DNA from: Cornus controversa
Taxonomy: Eukaryota > Streptophyta > Magnoliopsida > Cornales > Cornaceae
Direction: 5' to 3'
Assembly: GCA_026545225.1 (NCBI GenBank)
Contig: CM048847.1
Location: 14,069,835-14,133,834 of the forward strand
Length of the DNA: 64,000 nucleotides
In this document: piece by piece, positions 47,302-62,024 of the stretch
Layout: the number at the start of each line of letters is the position of its first letter
How positions within the stretch are numbered: the stretch's first letter is position 1
Position numbers and translations under genes: made by a program
The notes under the pieces: generated by a model
The model's database searches: none
What the model was told of the DNA's origin: nothing
The model's input: the letters and a program-made list of their open reading frames with translations, nothing else

Positions 47302-50246
47302 ATGGTTGGTAGCTTACAAATTGTTTCCTTTAGATGTCCAAACGGTCGAGTTTGGAACAAAGCACCATACGATTGTGATGAAGATCGGATTGACATGTTC
47401 GTCACTTCTTTTGGATGCTTTGATGGTCTAATTTGGAAAAAAGAAACTTACGATTCTGATTATGGCACGACTTCTCAAGGAATGGGTTTTTGAATTAGAA
47501 CAACTCAAACAAAACTTGTTTAAAATCCTCGATAGCTTGGGAATTGTTTCTTTTACTTGTCCAGATGGTTGAAGTTGGCATAGAGCACCATACGGTTGTG
47601 ATCATTCATGGGTGCAGCATGGAATTACTCTTTTCGATTCAGGACGTCCTGACGGTTGAATTTGGCATAAAGCAACGTATAATTCTAGGTATGGCACGAT
47701 TTCACGTGGATTGGACTTTTCGAATCAGGACAAGTCAAACGAAACAAGTTCGAAACCGTTGTTGTCATTCTCTATTTTTCTGGACATCCAGATGGTCAAT
47801 TCTAGCACAAAGCGCCATACGGTTGTCGTCATGCCTGATTATTGCAAGCAATAGTTCTTTCGACTCAGAACAACTCAAACAGACATGGATGAAGATCGGA
47901 TCGACATGCTCGTCGTTTCTTTGGGACGCTTTGATGGTTTCATTTAGAAAAAAGCAGCGTACGATTACTATTATGGCACGACTTCTCTTGGAATGTGGTT
48001 TTCTAATCATAACAACTCAAATGAAACAAGTTTAAAATGGTTGGTAGCTTGCAAATTGTTTCCTTTAGATGTCGAAACGGTCGAATTTGGAACAAAGCAC
48101 CATACGGTTGTGATGAAGATCGGATTGACAGGTTCGTCACTTCTTTTGGATGCTTTGATGGTCTAATTTGGAAAAAAGAAACTTACGATTCTGATTATGA
48201 CACAACTTCTCAAGCAATGGGGTTTTTGAATCAGAACAACTGAAACTAAACTTGTTTAAAATCATCGATAGCTTGGGAATTGTTTCTTTTACTTGTCCAG
48301 ATGGTTGAAGTTGGCATAGAGCACCATACGGTTGTGATCATTCATGTGTGCAGCAAGGAATTACTCTTTTAAATTCAGGACGTCCTCACGGTCGAATTAG
48401 GCATAAAGCAACGTATAATTCTATGTATGGCACGATTTCACGTGGATTGGACTTTTCGAATCAGGACAGGTCAAACGAAACAAGTTCAAAACCGTTGTTG
48501 TCATTCTCTATTCTTCTGGACATCCAGATGGTCAATTCTAGCACAAAGCGCCATACGGTTGTGGTCATGCCTGGTTATTGCAAGGAATTGTTCTTTTTGA
48601 CTCAGAACAACTCAAACAAACATGGATGAAGATCGGATCGACATGCTCGTCGTTTCTTTGGGACCCTTTGATGGTTTCATTTAGAAAAAAGTAGCGTACG
48701 ATTAATATTATGGCAAGACTTCGCTTGGAATGTGGTTTTCTAATCAAAACAACTCAAATGAAACAAGTTTAAAATGGTTGGTAGCTTACAAATTGTTTCC
48801 TTTAGATGTCCAAACGGTCGAATTTGGAACAAAGCACCATACGATTGTGATGAAGATCGGATTGACATGTTCGTCACTTCTTTTGGATGCTTTGATGGTC
48901 TAATTTGGAAAAAAGAAACTTACGATTCTGATTATGGCACGACTTCTCAAGGAATGGGTTTTTGAATCAGAACAACTCAAACAAAACTTGTTTAAAATCC
49001 TCGGTAGCTTCGGAATTGTTTCTTTTACTTGTCCAGATGGTTGAAGTTGGCATAGAGCACCATACGGTTGTGATCATTCATGGGTGCAGCATGGAATTAC
49101 TCTTTTCGATTCAGGACGTCCTGACGGTTGAATTTGGCATAAAGCAACGTATAATTCTAGGTATGGCACGATTTCACGTGGATTGGACTTTTCGAATCAG
49201 GACAGGTCAAACCAAACAAGTTCGAAACCGTTGTTGTCATTCTCTATTCTTCTAGACATCCAGATGGTCAATTCCAGGACAAAGCACCATACGGTTGTGG
49301 TCATGCCTGGTTATTGCAAGGAATTGTTCTTTTCGACTCATAACAACTCAAACAAACATGGATGAAGATCGGATCGACATGCTCGTCGTTTCTTTGGGAT
49401 GCTTTGATGGTTTCATTTAGAAAAAAGCAGCGTACGATTACTATTATGGCACGACTTCTCTTGGAATGTGGTTTTCTAATCATAACAACTCAAATGAAAC
49501 AAGTTTAAAATGGTTGGTAGCTTGCATATTGTTTCCTTTAGATGTCGAAACGGTCGAATTTGGAACAAAGCACCATACGGTTGTGATGATGATCGGATTG
49601 ACAGGTTCGTCACTTCTTTTGGACGCTTTGATGGTCTAATTTGGAAAAAAGAAACTTACGATTCTGATTATGACACAACTTCTCAAGCAATGGGGTTTTT
49701 GAATCAGAACAACTGAAACTAAACTTGTTTAAAATCATCGATAGCTTGGGAATTGTTTCTTTTACTTGTCCAGATGGTTGAAGTTGGCATAGAGCACCAT
49801 ACGGTTGTGATCATTCATGAGTGTAGCAAGGAATTACTCTTTTCGATTCAGGACGTCCTCACGGTCGAATTAGGCATAAAGCAACGTATAATTCTATGTA
49901 TGGCACGATTTCACGTGGATTGGACTTTTCGAATCAGGACAGGTCAAACGAAACAAGTTCAAAACCGTTGTTGTCATTCTCTATTCTTCTGGACATCCAG
50001 ATGGTCAATTCTAGCACAAAGCGCCATACGGTTGTCGTCATGCCTGATTATTGCAAGGAATTGTTCTTTTTGACTCAGAACAACTCAAACAAACATGGAT
50101 GAAGATCGGATCGACATGCTCGTCGTTTCTTTGGGACCCTTTGATGGTTTCATTTAGAAAAAAGTAGCGTACGATTAATATTATGGCAAGACTTCGCTTG
50201 GAATGTGGTTTTCTAATCAAAACAACTCAAATGAAACAAGTTTAAA
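47302..50246 (+). repeat. Four-monomer higher-order repeat, copy 1 (2,945 bp)
   Basis: The order is A-III (47302), B (48037), A (48774), B (49510). Position markers are GGTCGAGTTTGG near 47345 and TTGAATTAGAAC near 47491 in monomer 1, TTTTAAATTCAGG near 48369 in monomer 2, AGCTTCGGAATTG near 49007 in monomer 3, and TTTTGGACGCTTTG near 49618 in monomer 4. Monomer 3 has tail I. Monomer 4 has TTGCATATTG and GATGATGATCGG. A private TCATGTGTGC occurs near 48343. Confidence 0.87.
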
Positions 50247-53190
50247 ATGGTTGGTAGCTTACAAATTGTTTCCTTTAGATGTCCAAACGGTCGAGTTTGG
50301 AACAAAGCACCATACGATTGTGATGAAGATCGGATTGACATGTTCGTCACTTCTTTTGGATGCTTTGATGGTCTAATTTGGAAAAAAGAAACTTACGATT
50401 CTGATTATGGCACGACTTCTCAAGGAATGGGTTTTTGAATTAGAACAACTCAAACAAAACTTGTTTAAAATCCTCGATAGCTTGGGAATTGTTTCTTTTA
50501 CTTGTCCAGATGGTTGAAGTTGGCAAAGAGCACCATACGGTTGTGATCATTCATGGGTGCAGCATGGAATTACTCTTTTCGATTCAGGACGTCCTGACGG
50601 TTGAATTTGGCATAAAGCAACGTATAATTCTAGGTATGGCACGATTTCACGTGGATTGGAGTTTTCGAATCAGGACAAGTCAAACGAAACAAGTTCGAAA
50701 CCGTTGTTGTCATTCTCTATTTTTCTGGACATCCAGATGGTCAATTCTAGCACAAAGCGCCATACGGTTGTGGTCATGCCTGATTATTGCAAGCAATAGT
50801 TCTTTCGACTCAGAACAACTCAAACAGACATGGATGAAGATCGGATCGACATGCTCGTCGTTTCTTTGGGACGCTTTGATGGTTTCATTTAGAAAAAAGC
50901 AGCGTACGATTACTATTATGGCACGACTTCTCTTGGAATGTGGTTTTCTAATCATAACAACTCAAATGAAACAAGTTTAAAATGGTTGGTAGCTTGCAAA
51001 TTGTTTCCTTTAGATGTCGAAACGGTCGAATTTGGAACAAAGCACCATACGGTTGTGATGAAGATCGGATTGACAGGTTCGTCACTTCTTTTGGATGCTT
51101 TGATGGTCTAATTTGGAAAAAAGAAACTTACGATTCTGATTATGACACAACTTCTCAAGCAATGGGGTTTTTGAATCAGAACAACTGAAACTAAACTTGT
51201 TTAAAATCATCGATAGCTTGGGAATTGTTTCTTTTACTTGTCCAGATGGTTGAAGTTGGCATAGAGCACCATACGGTTGTGATCATTCATGAGTGCAGCA
51301 AGGAATTACTCTTTTAAATTCAGGACGTCCTCACGGTCGAATTAGGCATAAAGCAACGTATAATTCTATGTATGGCACGATTTCACGTGGATTGGACTTT
51401 TCGAATCAGGACAGGTCAAACGAAACAAGTTCAAAACCGTTGTTGTCATTCTCTATTCTTCTGGACATCCAGATGGTCAATTCTAGCACAAAGCGCCATA
51501 CGGTTGTGGTCATGCCTGGTTATTGCAAGGAATTGTTCTTTTTGACTCAGAACAACTCAAACAAACATGGATGAAGATCGGATCGACATGCTCGTCGTTT
51601 CTTTGGGACCCTTTGATGGTTTCATTTAGAAAAAAGTAGCGTACGATTAATATTATGGCAAGACTTCGCTTGGAATGTGGTTTTCTAATCAAAACAACTC
51701 AAATGAAACAAGTTTAAAATGGTTGGTAGCTTACAAATTGTTTCCTTTAGATGTCCAAACGGTCGAATTTGGAACAAAGCACCATACGATTGTGATGAAG
51801 ATCGGATTGACATGTTCGTCACTTCTTTTGGATGCTTTGATGGTCTAATTTGGAAAAAAGAAACTTACGATTCTGATTATGGCACGACTTCTCAAGGAAT
51901 GGGTTTTTGAATCAGAACAACTCAAACAAAACTTGTTTAAAATCCTCGATAGCTTCGGAATTGTTTCTTTTACTTGTCCAGATGGTTGAAGTTGGCATAG
52001 AGCACCATACGGTTGTGATCATTCATGGGTGCAGCATGGAATTACTCTTTTCGATTCAGGACGTCCTGACGGTTGAATTTGGCATAAAGCAACGTATAAT
52101 TCTAGGTATGGCACGATTTCACGTGGATTGGACTTTTCGAATCAGGACAAGTCAAACGAAACAAGTTCGAAACCGTTGTTGTCATTCTCTATTTTTCTGG
52201 ACATCCAGATGGTCAATTCTAGCACAAAGCGCCATACGGTTGTCGTCATGCCTGATTATTGCAAGCAATAGTTCTTTCGACTCAGAACAACTCAAACAGA
52301 CATGGATGAAGATCGGATCGACATGCTCGTCGTTTCTTTGGGACGCTTTGATGGTTTCATTTAGAAAAAAGCAGCGTACGATTACTATTATGGCACGACT
52401 TCTCTTGGAATGTGGTTTTCTAATCATAACAACTCAAATGAAACAAGTTTAAAATGGTTGGTAGCTTGCAAATTGTTTCCTTTAGATGTCGAAACGGTCG
52501 AATTTGGAACAAAGCACCATACGGTTGTGATGAAGATCGGATTGACAGGTTCGTCACTTCTTTTGGACGCTTTGATGGTCTAATTTGGAAAAAAGAAACT
52601 TACGATTCTGATTATGACACAACTTCTCAAGCAATGGGGTTTTTGAATCAGAACAACTGAAACTAAACTTGTTTAAAATCATCGATAGCTTGGGAATTGT
52701 TTCTTTTACTTGTCCAGATGGTTGAAGTTGGCATAGAGCACCATACGGTTGTGATCATTCATGAGTGTAGCAAGGAATTACTCTTTTCGATTCAGGACGT
52801 CCTCACGGTCGAATTAGGCATAAAGCAACGTATAATTCTATGTATGGCACGATTTCACGTGGATTGGACTTTTCGAATCAGGACAGGTCAAACGAAACAA
52901 GTTCAAAACCGTTGTTGTCATTCTCTATTCTTCTGGACATCCAGATGGTCAATTCTAGCACAAAGCGCCATACGGTTGTCGTCATGCCTGATTATTGCAA
53001 GGAATTGTTCTTTTTGACTCAGAACAACTCAAACAAACATGGATGAAGATCGGATCGACATGCTCGTCGTTTCTTTGGGACCCTTTGATGGTTTCATTTA
53101 GAAAAAAGTAGCGTACGATTAATATTATGGCAAGACTTCGCTTGGAATGTGGTTTTCTAATCAAAACAACTCAAATGAAACAAGTTTAAA
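50247..53190 (+). repeat. Four-monomer higher-order repeat, copy 2 (2,944 bp)
   Basis: Markers recur at 2,945-bp spacing: GGTCGAGTTTGG near 50290, GAATTAGAAC near 50437, TTTTAAATTCAGG near 51313, CTTCGGAATTG near 51953 and TTTTGGACGC near 52562. New here are GGCAAAGAGCACC near 50522 and GGATTGGAGTTTTCG near 50655 in monomer 1. Monomer 3 has tail III instead of I, which explains the 1-bp shorter block. Confidence 0.87.
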
Positions 53191-56134
53191 ATGGTTGGTA
53201 GCTTACAAATTGTTTCCTTTAGATGTCCAAACGGTCGAGTTTGGAACAAAGCACCATACGATTGTGATGAAGATCGGATTGACATGTTCGTCACTTCTTT
53301 TGGATGCTTTGATGGTCTAATTTGGAAAAAAGAAACTTACGATTCTGATTATGGCACGACTTCTCAAGGAATGGGTTTTTGAATTAGAACAACTCAAACA
53401 AAACTTGTTTAAAATCCTCGATAGCTTGGGAATTGTTTCTTTTACTTGTCCAGATGGTTGAAGTTGGCAAAGAGCACCATACGGTTGTGATCATTCATGG
53501 GTGCAGCATGGAATTACTCTTTTCGATTCAGGACGTCCTGACGGTTGAATTTGGCATAAAGCAACGTATAATTCTAGGTATGGCACGATTTCACGTGGAT
53601 TGGAGTTTTCGAATCAGGACAAGTCAAACGAAACAAGTTCGAAACCGTTGTTGTCATTCTCTATTTTTCTGGACATCCAGATGGTCAATTCTAGCACAAA
53701 GCGCCATACGGTTGTGGTCATGCCTGATTATTGCAAGCAATAGTTCTTTCGACTCAGAACAACTCAAACAGACATGGATGAAGATCGGATCGACATGCTC
53801 GTCGTTTCTTTGGGACGCTTTGATGGTTTCATTTAGAAAAAAGCAGCGTACGATTACTATTATGGCACGACTTCTCTTGGAATGTGGTTTTCTAATCATA
53901 ACAACTCAAATGAAACAAGTTTAAAATGGTTGGTAGCTTGCAAATTGTTTCCTTTAGATGTCGAAACGGTCGAATTTGGAACAAAGCACCATACGGTTGT
54001 GATGAAGATCGGATTGACAGGTTCGTCACTTCTTTTGGATGCTTTGATGGTCTAATTTGGAAAAAAGAAACTTACGATTCTGATTATGACACAACTTCTC
54101 AAGCAATGGGGTTTTTGAATCAGAACAACTGAAACTAAACTTGTTTAAAATCATCGATAGCTTGGGAATTGTTTCTTTTACTTGTCCAGATGGTTGAAGT
54201 TGGCATAGAGCACCATACGGTTGTGATCATTCATGAGTGCAGCAAGGAATTACTCTTTTAAATTCAGGACGTCCTCACGGTCGAATTAGGCATAAAGCAA
54301 CGTATAATTCTATGTATGGCACGATTTCACGTGGATTGGACTTTTCGAATCAGGACAGGTCAAACGAAACAAGTTCAAAACCGTTGTTGTCATTCTCTAT
54401 TCTTCTGGACATCCAGATGGTCAATTCTAGCACAAAGCGCCATACGGTTGTGGTCATGCCTGGTTATTGCAAGGAATTGTTCTTTTTGACTCAGAACAAC
54501 TCAAACAAACATGGATGAAGATCGGATCGACATGCTCGTCGTTTCTTTGGGACCCTTTGATGGTTTCATTTAGAAAAAAGTAGCGTACGATTAATATTAT
54601 GGCAAGACTTCGCTTGGAATGTGGTTTTCTAATCAAAACAACTCAAATGAAACAAGTTTAAAATGGTTGGTAGCTTACAAATTGTTTCCTTTAGATGTCC
54701 AAACGGTCGAATTTGGAACAAAGCACCATACGATTGTGATGAAGATCGGATTGACATGTTCGTCACTTCTTTTGGATGCTTTGATGGTCTAATTTGGAAA
54801 AAAGAAACTTACGATTCTGATTATGGCACGACTTCTCAAGGAATGGGTTTTTGAATCAGAACAACTCAAACAAAACTTGTTTAAAATCCTCGATAGCTTC
54901 GGAATTGTTTCTTTTACTTGTCCAGATGGTTGAAGTTGGCATAGAGCACCATACGGTTGTGATCATTCATGGGTGCAGCATGGAATTACTCTTTTCGATT
55001 CAGGACGTCCTGACGGTTGAATTTGGCATAAAGCAACGTATAATTCTAGGTATGGCACGATTTCACGTGGATTGGACTTTTCGAATCAGGACAAGTCAAA
55101 CGAAACAAGTTCGAAACCGTTGTTGTCATTCTCTATTTTTCTGGACATCCAGATGGTCAATTCTAGCACAAAGCGCCATACGGTTGTCGTCATGCCTGAT
55201 TATTGCAAGCAATAGTTCTTTCGACTCAGAACAACTCAAACAGACATGGATGAAGATCGGATCGACATGCTCGTCGTTTCTTTGGGACGCTTTGATGGTT
55301 TCATTTAGAAAAAAGCAGCGTACGATTACTATTATGGCACGACTTCTCTTGGAATGTGGTTTTCTAATCATAACAACTCAAATGAAACAAGTTTAAAATG
55401 GTTGGTAGCTTGCAAATTGTTTCCTTTAGATGTCGAAACGGTCGAATTTGGAACAAAGCACCATACGGTTGTGATGAAGATCGGATTGACAGGTTCGTCA
55501 CTTCTTTTGGATGCTTTGATGGTCTAATTTGGAAAAAAGAAACTTACGATTCTGATTATGACACAACTTCTCAAGCAATGGGGTTTTTGAATCAGAACAA
55601 CTGAAACTAAACTTGTTTAAAATCATCGATAGCTTGGGAATTGTTTCTTTTACTTGTCCAGATGGTTGAAGTTGGCATAGAGCACCATACGGTTGTGATC
55701 ATTCATGAGTGCAGCAAGGAATTACTCTTTTCGATTCAGGACGTCCTCACGGTCGAATTAGGCATAAAGCAACGTATAATTCTATGTATGGCACGATTTC
55801 ACGTGGATTGGACTTTTCGAATCAGGACAGGTCAAACGAAACAAGTTCAAAACCGTTGTTGTCATTCTCTATTCTTCTGGACATCCAGATGGTCAATTCT
55901 AGCACAAAGCGCCATACGGTTGTGGTCATGCCTGGTTATTGCAAGGAATTGTTCTTTTTGACTCAGAACAACTCAAACAAACATGGATGAAGATCGGATC
56001 GACATGCTCGTCGTTTCTTTGGGACCCTTTGATGGTTTCATTTAGAAAAAAGTAGCGTACGATTAATATTATGGCAAGACTTCGCTTGGAATGTGGTTTT
56101 CTAATCAAAACAACTCAAATGAAACAAGTTTAAA
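53191..56134 (+). repeat. Four-monomer higher-order repeat, copy 3 (2,944 bp)
   Basis: This is very like copy 2. It has GGTCGAGTTTGG near 53234, GAATTAGAAC, GGCAAAGAGCACC near 53466, GGATTGGAGTTTTCG near 53600, TTTTAAATTCAGG near 54257 and CTTCGGAATTG near 54897. Monomer 4 (55398), however, is an ordinary B unit without the TTTTGGACGC change, so copies 2 and 3 diverge after about 55.4 kb. Confidence 0.87.
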
Positions 56135-59079
56135 ATGGTTGGTAGCTTACAAATTGTTTCCTTTAGATGTCCAAACGGTCGAATTTGGAACAAAGCACCA
56201 TACGATTGTGATGAAGATCGGATTGACATGTTCGTCACTTCTTTTGGATGCTTTGATGGTCTAATTTGGAAAAAAGAAACTTACGATTCTGATTATGGCA
56301 CGACTTCTCAAGGAATGGGTTTTTGAATCAGAACAACTCAAACAAAACTTGTTTAAAATCCTCGATAGCTTGGGAATTGTTTCTTTTACTTGTCCAGATG
56401 GTTGAAGTTGGCATAGAGCACCATACGGTTGTGATCATTCATGGGTGCAGCATGGAATTACTCTTTTCGATTCAGGACGTCCTGACGGTTGAATTTGGCA
56501 TAAAGCAACGTATAATTCTAGGTATGGCACGATTTCACGTGGATTGGAGTTTTCGAATCAGGACAAGTCAAACGAAACAAGTTCGAAACCGTTGTTGTCA
56601 TTCTCTATTTTTCTGGACATCCAGATGGTCAATTCTAGCACAAAGCGCCATACGGTTGTGGTCATGCCTGATTATTGCAAGCAATAGTTCTTTCGACTCA
56701 GAACAACTCAAACAGACATGGATGAAGATCGGATCGACATGCTCGTCGTTTCTTTGGGACGCTTTGATGGTTTCATTTAGAAAAAAGCAGCGTACGATTA
56801 CTATTATGGCACGACTTCTCTTGGAATGTGGTTTTCTAATCATAACAACTCAAATGAAACAAGTTTAAAATGGTTGGTAGCTTGCAAATTGTTTCCTTTA
56901 GATGTCGAAACGGTCGAATTTGGAACAAAGCACCATACGGTTGTGATGAAGATCGGATTGACAGGTTCGTCACTTCTTTTGGATGCTTTGATGGTCTAAT
57001 TTGGAAAAAAGAAACTTACGATTCTGATTATGACACAACTTCTCAAGCAATGGGGTTTTTGAATCAGAACAACTGAAACTAAACTTGTTTAAAATCATCG
57101 ATAGCTTGGGAATTGTTTCTTTTACTTGTCCAGATGGTTGAAGTTGGCATAGAGCACCATACGGTTGTGATCATTCATGAGTGCAGCAAGGAATTACTCT
57201 TTTCGATTCAGGACGTCCTCACGGTCGAATTAGGCATAAAGCAACGTATAATTCTATGTATGGCACGATTTCACGTGGATTGGACTTTTCGAATCAGGAC
57301 AGGTCAAACGAAACAAGTTCAAAACCGTTGTTGTCATTCTCTATTCTTCTGGACATCCAGATGGTCAATTCTAGCACAAAGCGCCATACGGTTGTGGTCA
57401 TGCCTGGTTATTGCAAGGAATTGTTCTTTTTGACTCAGAACAACTCAAACAAACATGGATGAAGATCGGATCGACATGCTCGTCGTTTCTTTGGGACCCT
57501 TTGATGGTTTCATTTAGAAAAAAGTAGCGTACGATTAATATTATGGCAAGACTTCGCTTGGAATGTGGTTTTCTAATCAAAACAACTCAAATGAAACAAG
57601 TTTAAAATGGTTGGTAGCTTACAAATTGTTTCCTTTAGATGTCCAAACGGTCGAATTTGGAACAATGCACCATACGATTGTGATGAAGATCGGATTGACA
57701 TGTTCGTCACTTCTTTTGGATGCTTTGATGGTCTAATTTGGAAAAAAGAAACTTACGATTCTGATTATGGCACGACTTCTCAAGGAATGGGTTTTTGAAT
57801 CAGAACAACTCAAACAAAACTTGTTTAAAATCCTCGATAGCTTCGGAATTGTTTCTTTTACTTGTCCAGATGGTTGAAGTTGGCATAGAGCACCATACGG
57901 TTGTGATCATTCATGGGTGCAGCATGGAATTACTCTTTTCGATTCAGGACGTCCTGACGGTTGAATTTGGCATAAAGCAACGTATAATTCTAGGTATGGC
58001 ACGATTTCACGTGGATTGGACTTTTCGAATCAGGACAGGTCAAACCAAACAAGTTCGAAACCGTTGTTGTCATTCTCTATTCTTCTAGACATCCAGATGG
58101 TCAATTCTAGGACAAAGCACCATACGGTTGTGGTCATGCCTGGTTATTGCAAGGAATTGTTCTTTTCGACTCATAACAACTCAAACAAACATGGATGAAG
58201 ATCGGATCGACATGCTCGTCGTTTCTTTGGGATGCTTTGATGGTTTCATTTAGAAAAAAGCAGCGTACGATTACTATTATGGCACGACTTCTCTTGGAAT
58301 GTGGTTTTCTAATCATAACAACTCAAATGAAACAAGTTTAAAATGGTTGGTAGCTTGCATATTGTTTCCTTTAGATGTCGAAACGGTCGAATTTGGAACA
58401 AAGCACCATACGGTTGTGATGATGATCGGATTGACAGGTTCGTCACTTCTTTTGGACGCTTTGATGGTCTAATTTGGAAAAAAGAAACTTACGATTCTGA
58501 TTATGACACAACTTCTCAAGCAATGGGGTTTTTGAATCAGAACAACTGAAACTAAACTTGTTTAAAATCATCGATAGCTTGGGAATTGTTTCTTTTACTT
58601 GTCCAGATGGTTGAAGTTGGCATAGAGCACCATACGGTTGTGATCATTCATGAGTGCAGCAAGGAATTACTCTTTTCGATTCAGGACGTCCTCACGGTCG
58701 AATTAGGCATAAAGCAACGTATAATTCTATGTATGGCACGATTTCACGTGGATTGGACTTTTCGAATCAGGACAGGTCAAATGAAACAAGTTCAAAACCG
58801 TTGTTGTCATTCTCTATTCTTCTGGACATCCAGATGGTCAATTCTAGCACAAAGCGCCATACGGTTGTCGTCATGCCTGATTATTGCAAGGAATTGTTCT
58901 TTTTGACTCAGAACAACTCAAACAAACATGGATGAAGATCGGATCGACATGCTCGTCGTTTCTTTGGGACCCTTTGATGGTTTCATTTAGAAAAAAGTAG
59001 CGTACGATTAATATTATGGCAAGACTTCGCTTGGAATGTGGTTTTCTAATCAAAACAACTCAAATGAAACAAGTTTAAA
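56135..59079 (+). repeat. Four-monomer higher-order repeat, copy 4 (2,945 bp)
   Basis: Monomer 1 (56135) lacks the GTCGAGTTTGG and GAATTAGAAC markers but keeps GGATTGGAGTTTTCG near 56544. Monomer 2 is an ordinary B. Monomer 3 (57607) has CTTCGGAATTG, a private GGAACAATGCACC near 57664 and tail I. Monomer 4 (58343) has TTGCATATTG, GATGATGATCGG and TTTTGGACGC as in copy 1, and a private GGTCAAATGAAAC near 58787. It is a mosaic of earlier copies. Confidence 0.83.
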
Positions 59080-62024
59080 ATGGTTGGTAGCTTACAAATT
59101 GTTTCCTTTAGATGTCCAAACGGTCGAGTTTGGAACAAAGCACCATACGATTGTGATGAAGATCGGATTGACATGTTCGTCACTTCTTTTGGATGCTTTG
59201 ATGGTCTAATTTGGAAAAAAGAAACTTACGATTCTGATTATGGCACGACTTCTCAAGGAATGGGTTTTTGAATTAGAACAACTCAAACAAAACTTGTTTA
59301 AAATCCTCGATAGCTTGGGAATTGTTTCTTTTACTTGTCCAGATGGTTGAAGTTGGCATAGAGCACCATACGGTTGTGATCATTCATGGGTGCAGCATGG
59401 AATTACTCTTTTCGATTCAGGACGTCCTGACGGTTGAATTTGGCATAAAGCAACGTATAATTCTAGGTATGGCACGATTTCACGTGGATTGGAGTTTTCG
59501 AATCAGGACAAGTCAAACGAAACAAGTTCGAAACCGTTGTTGTCATTCTCTATTTTTCTGGACATCCAGATGGTCAATTCTAGCACAAAGCGCCATACGG
59601 TTGTGGTCATGCCTGATTATTGCAAGCAATAGTTCTTTCGACTCAGAACAACTCAAACAGACATGGATGAAGATCGGATCGACATGCTCGTCGTTTCTTT
59701 GGGACGCTTTGATGGTTTCATTTAGAAAAAAGCAGCGTACGATTACTATTATGGCACGACTTCTCTTGGAATGTGGTTTTCTAATCATAACAACTCAAAT
59801 GAAACAAGTTTAAAATGGTTGGTAGCTTGCAAATTGTTTCCTTTAGATGTCGAAACGGTCGAATTTGGAACAAAGCACCATACGGTTGTGATGAAGATCG
59901 GATTGACAGGTTCGTCACTTCTTTTGGATGCTTTGATGGTCTAATTTGGAAAAAAGAAACTTACGATTCTGATTATGACACAACTTCTCAAGCAATGGGG
60001 TTTTTGAATCAGAACAACTGAAACTAAACTTGTTTAAAATCATCGATAGCTTGGGAATTGTTTCTTTTACTTGTCCAGATGGTTGAAGTTGGCATAGAGC
60101 ACCATACGGTTGTGATCATTCATGAGTGCAGCAAGGAATTACTCTTTTCGATTCAGGACGTCCTCACGGTCGAATTAGGCATAAAGCAACGTATAATTCT
60201 ATGTATGGCACGATTTCACGTGGATTGGACTTTTCGAATCAGGACAGGTCAAACGAAACAAGTTCAAAACCGTTGTTGTCATTCTCTATTCTTCTGGACA
60301 TCCAGATGGTCAATTCTAGCACAAAGCGCCATACGGTTGTGGTCATGCCTGGTTATTGCAAGGAATTGTTCTTTTTGACTCAGAACAACTCAAACAAACA
60401 TGGATGAAGATCGGATCGACATGCTCGTCGTTTCTTTGGGACCCTTTGATGGTTTCATTTAGAAAAAAGTAGCGTACGATTAATATTATGGCAAGACTTC
60501 GCTTGGAATGTGGTTTTCTAATCAAAACAACTCAAATGAAACAAGTTTAAAATGGTTGGTAGCTTACAAATTGTTTCCTTTAGATGTCCAAACGGTCGAA
60601 TTTGGAACAAAGCACCATACGATTGTGATGAAGATCGGATTGACATGTTCGTCACTTCTTTTGGATGCTTTGATGGTCTAATTTGGAAAAAAGAAACTTA
60701 CGATTCTGATTATGGCACGACTTCTCAAGGAATGGGTTTTTGAATCAGAACAACTCAAACAAAACTTGTTTAAAATCCTCGATAGCTTCGGAATTGTTTC
60801 TTTTACTTGTCCAGATGGTTGAAGTTGGCATAGAGCACCATACGGTTGTGATCATTCATGGGTGCAGCTTGGAATTACTCTTTTCGATTCAGGACGTCCT
60901 GACGGTTGAATTTGGCATAAAGCAACGTATAATTCTAGGTATGGCACGATTTCACGTGGATTGGACTTTTCGAATCAGGACAGGTCAAACCAAACAAGTT
61001 CGAAACCGTTGTTGTCATTCTCTATTCTTCTAGACATCCAGATGGTCAATTCTAGGACAAAGCACCATACGGTTGTGGTCATGCCTGGTTATTGCAAGGA
61101 ATTGTTCTTTTCGACTCATAACAACTCAAACAAACATGGATGAAGATCGGATCGACATGCTCGTCGTTTCTTTGGGATGCTTTGATGGTTTCATTTAGAA
61201 AAAAGCAGCGTACGATTACTATTATGGCACGACTTCTCTTGGAATGTGGTTTTCTAATCATAACAACTCAAATGAAACAAGTTTAAAATGGTTGGTAGCT
61301 TGCATATTGTTTCCTTTAGATGTCGAAACGGTCGAATTTGGAACAAAGCACCATACGGTTGTGATGATGATCGGATTGACAGGTTCGTCACTTCTTTTGG
61401 ACGCTTTGATGGTCTAATTTGGAAAAAAGAAACTTACGATTCTGATTATGACACAACTTCTCAAGCAATGGGGTTTTTGAATCAGAACAACTGAAACTAA
61501 ACTTGTTTAAAATCATCGATAGCTTGGGAATTGTTTCTTTTACTTGTCCAGATGGTTGAAGTTGGCATAGAGCACCATACGGTTGTGATCATTCATGAGT
61601 GCAGCAAGGAATTACTCTTTTCGATTCAGGACGTCCTCACGGTCGAATTAGGCATAAAGCAACGTATAATTCTATGTATGGCACGATTTCACGTGGATTG
61701 GACTTTTCGAATCAGGACAGGTCAAACGAAACAAGTTCAAAACCGTTGTTGTCATTCTCTATTCTTCTGGACATCCAGATGGTCAAGTCTAGCACAAAGC
61801 GCCATACGGTTGTCGTCATGCCTGATTATTGCAAGGAATTGTTCTTTTTGACTCAGAACAACTCAAACAAACATGGATGAAGATCGGATCAACATGCTCG
61901 TCGTTTCTTTGGGACCCTTTGATGGTTTCATTTAGAAAAAAGTAGCGTACGATTAATATTATGGCAAGACTTCGCTTGGAATGTGGTTTTCTAATCAAAA
62001 CAACTCAAATGAAACAAGTTTAAA
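59080..62024 (+). repeat. Four-monomer higher-order repeat, copy 5 (2,945 bp)
   Basis: Monomer 1 has GGTCGAGTTTGG, GAATTAGAAC and GGATTGGAGTTTTCG but not GGCAAAGAGC. Monomer 3 (60552) has CTTCGGAATTG, tail I and a GTGCAGCTTGG change near 60864, otherwise seen near 37314 and 40990. Monomer 4 (61288) has TTGCATATTG, GATGATGATCGG and TTTTGGACGC, with private GGTCAAGTCTAGC near 61784 and GGATCAACATGC near 61886. Confidence 0.85.
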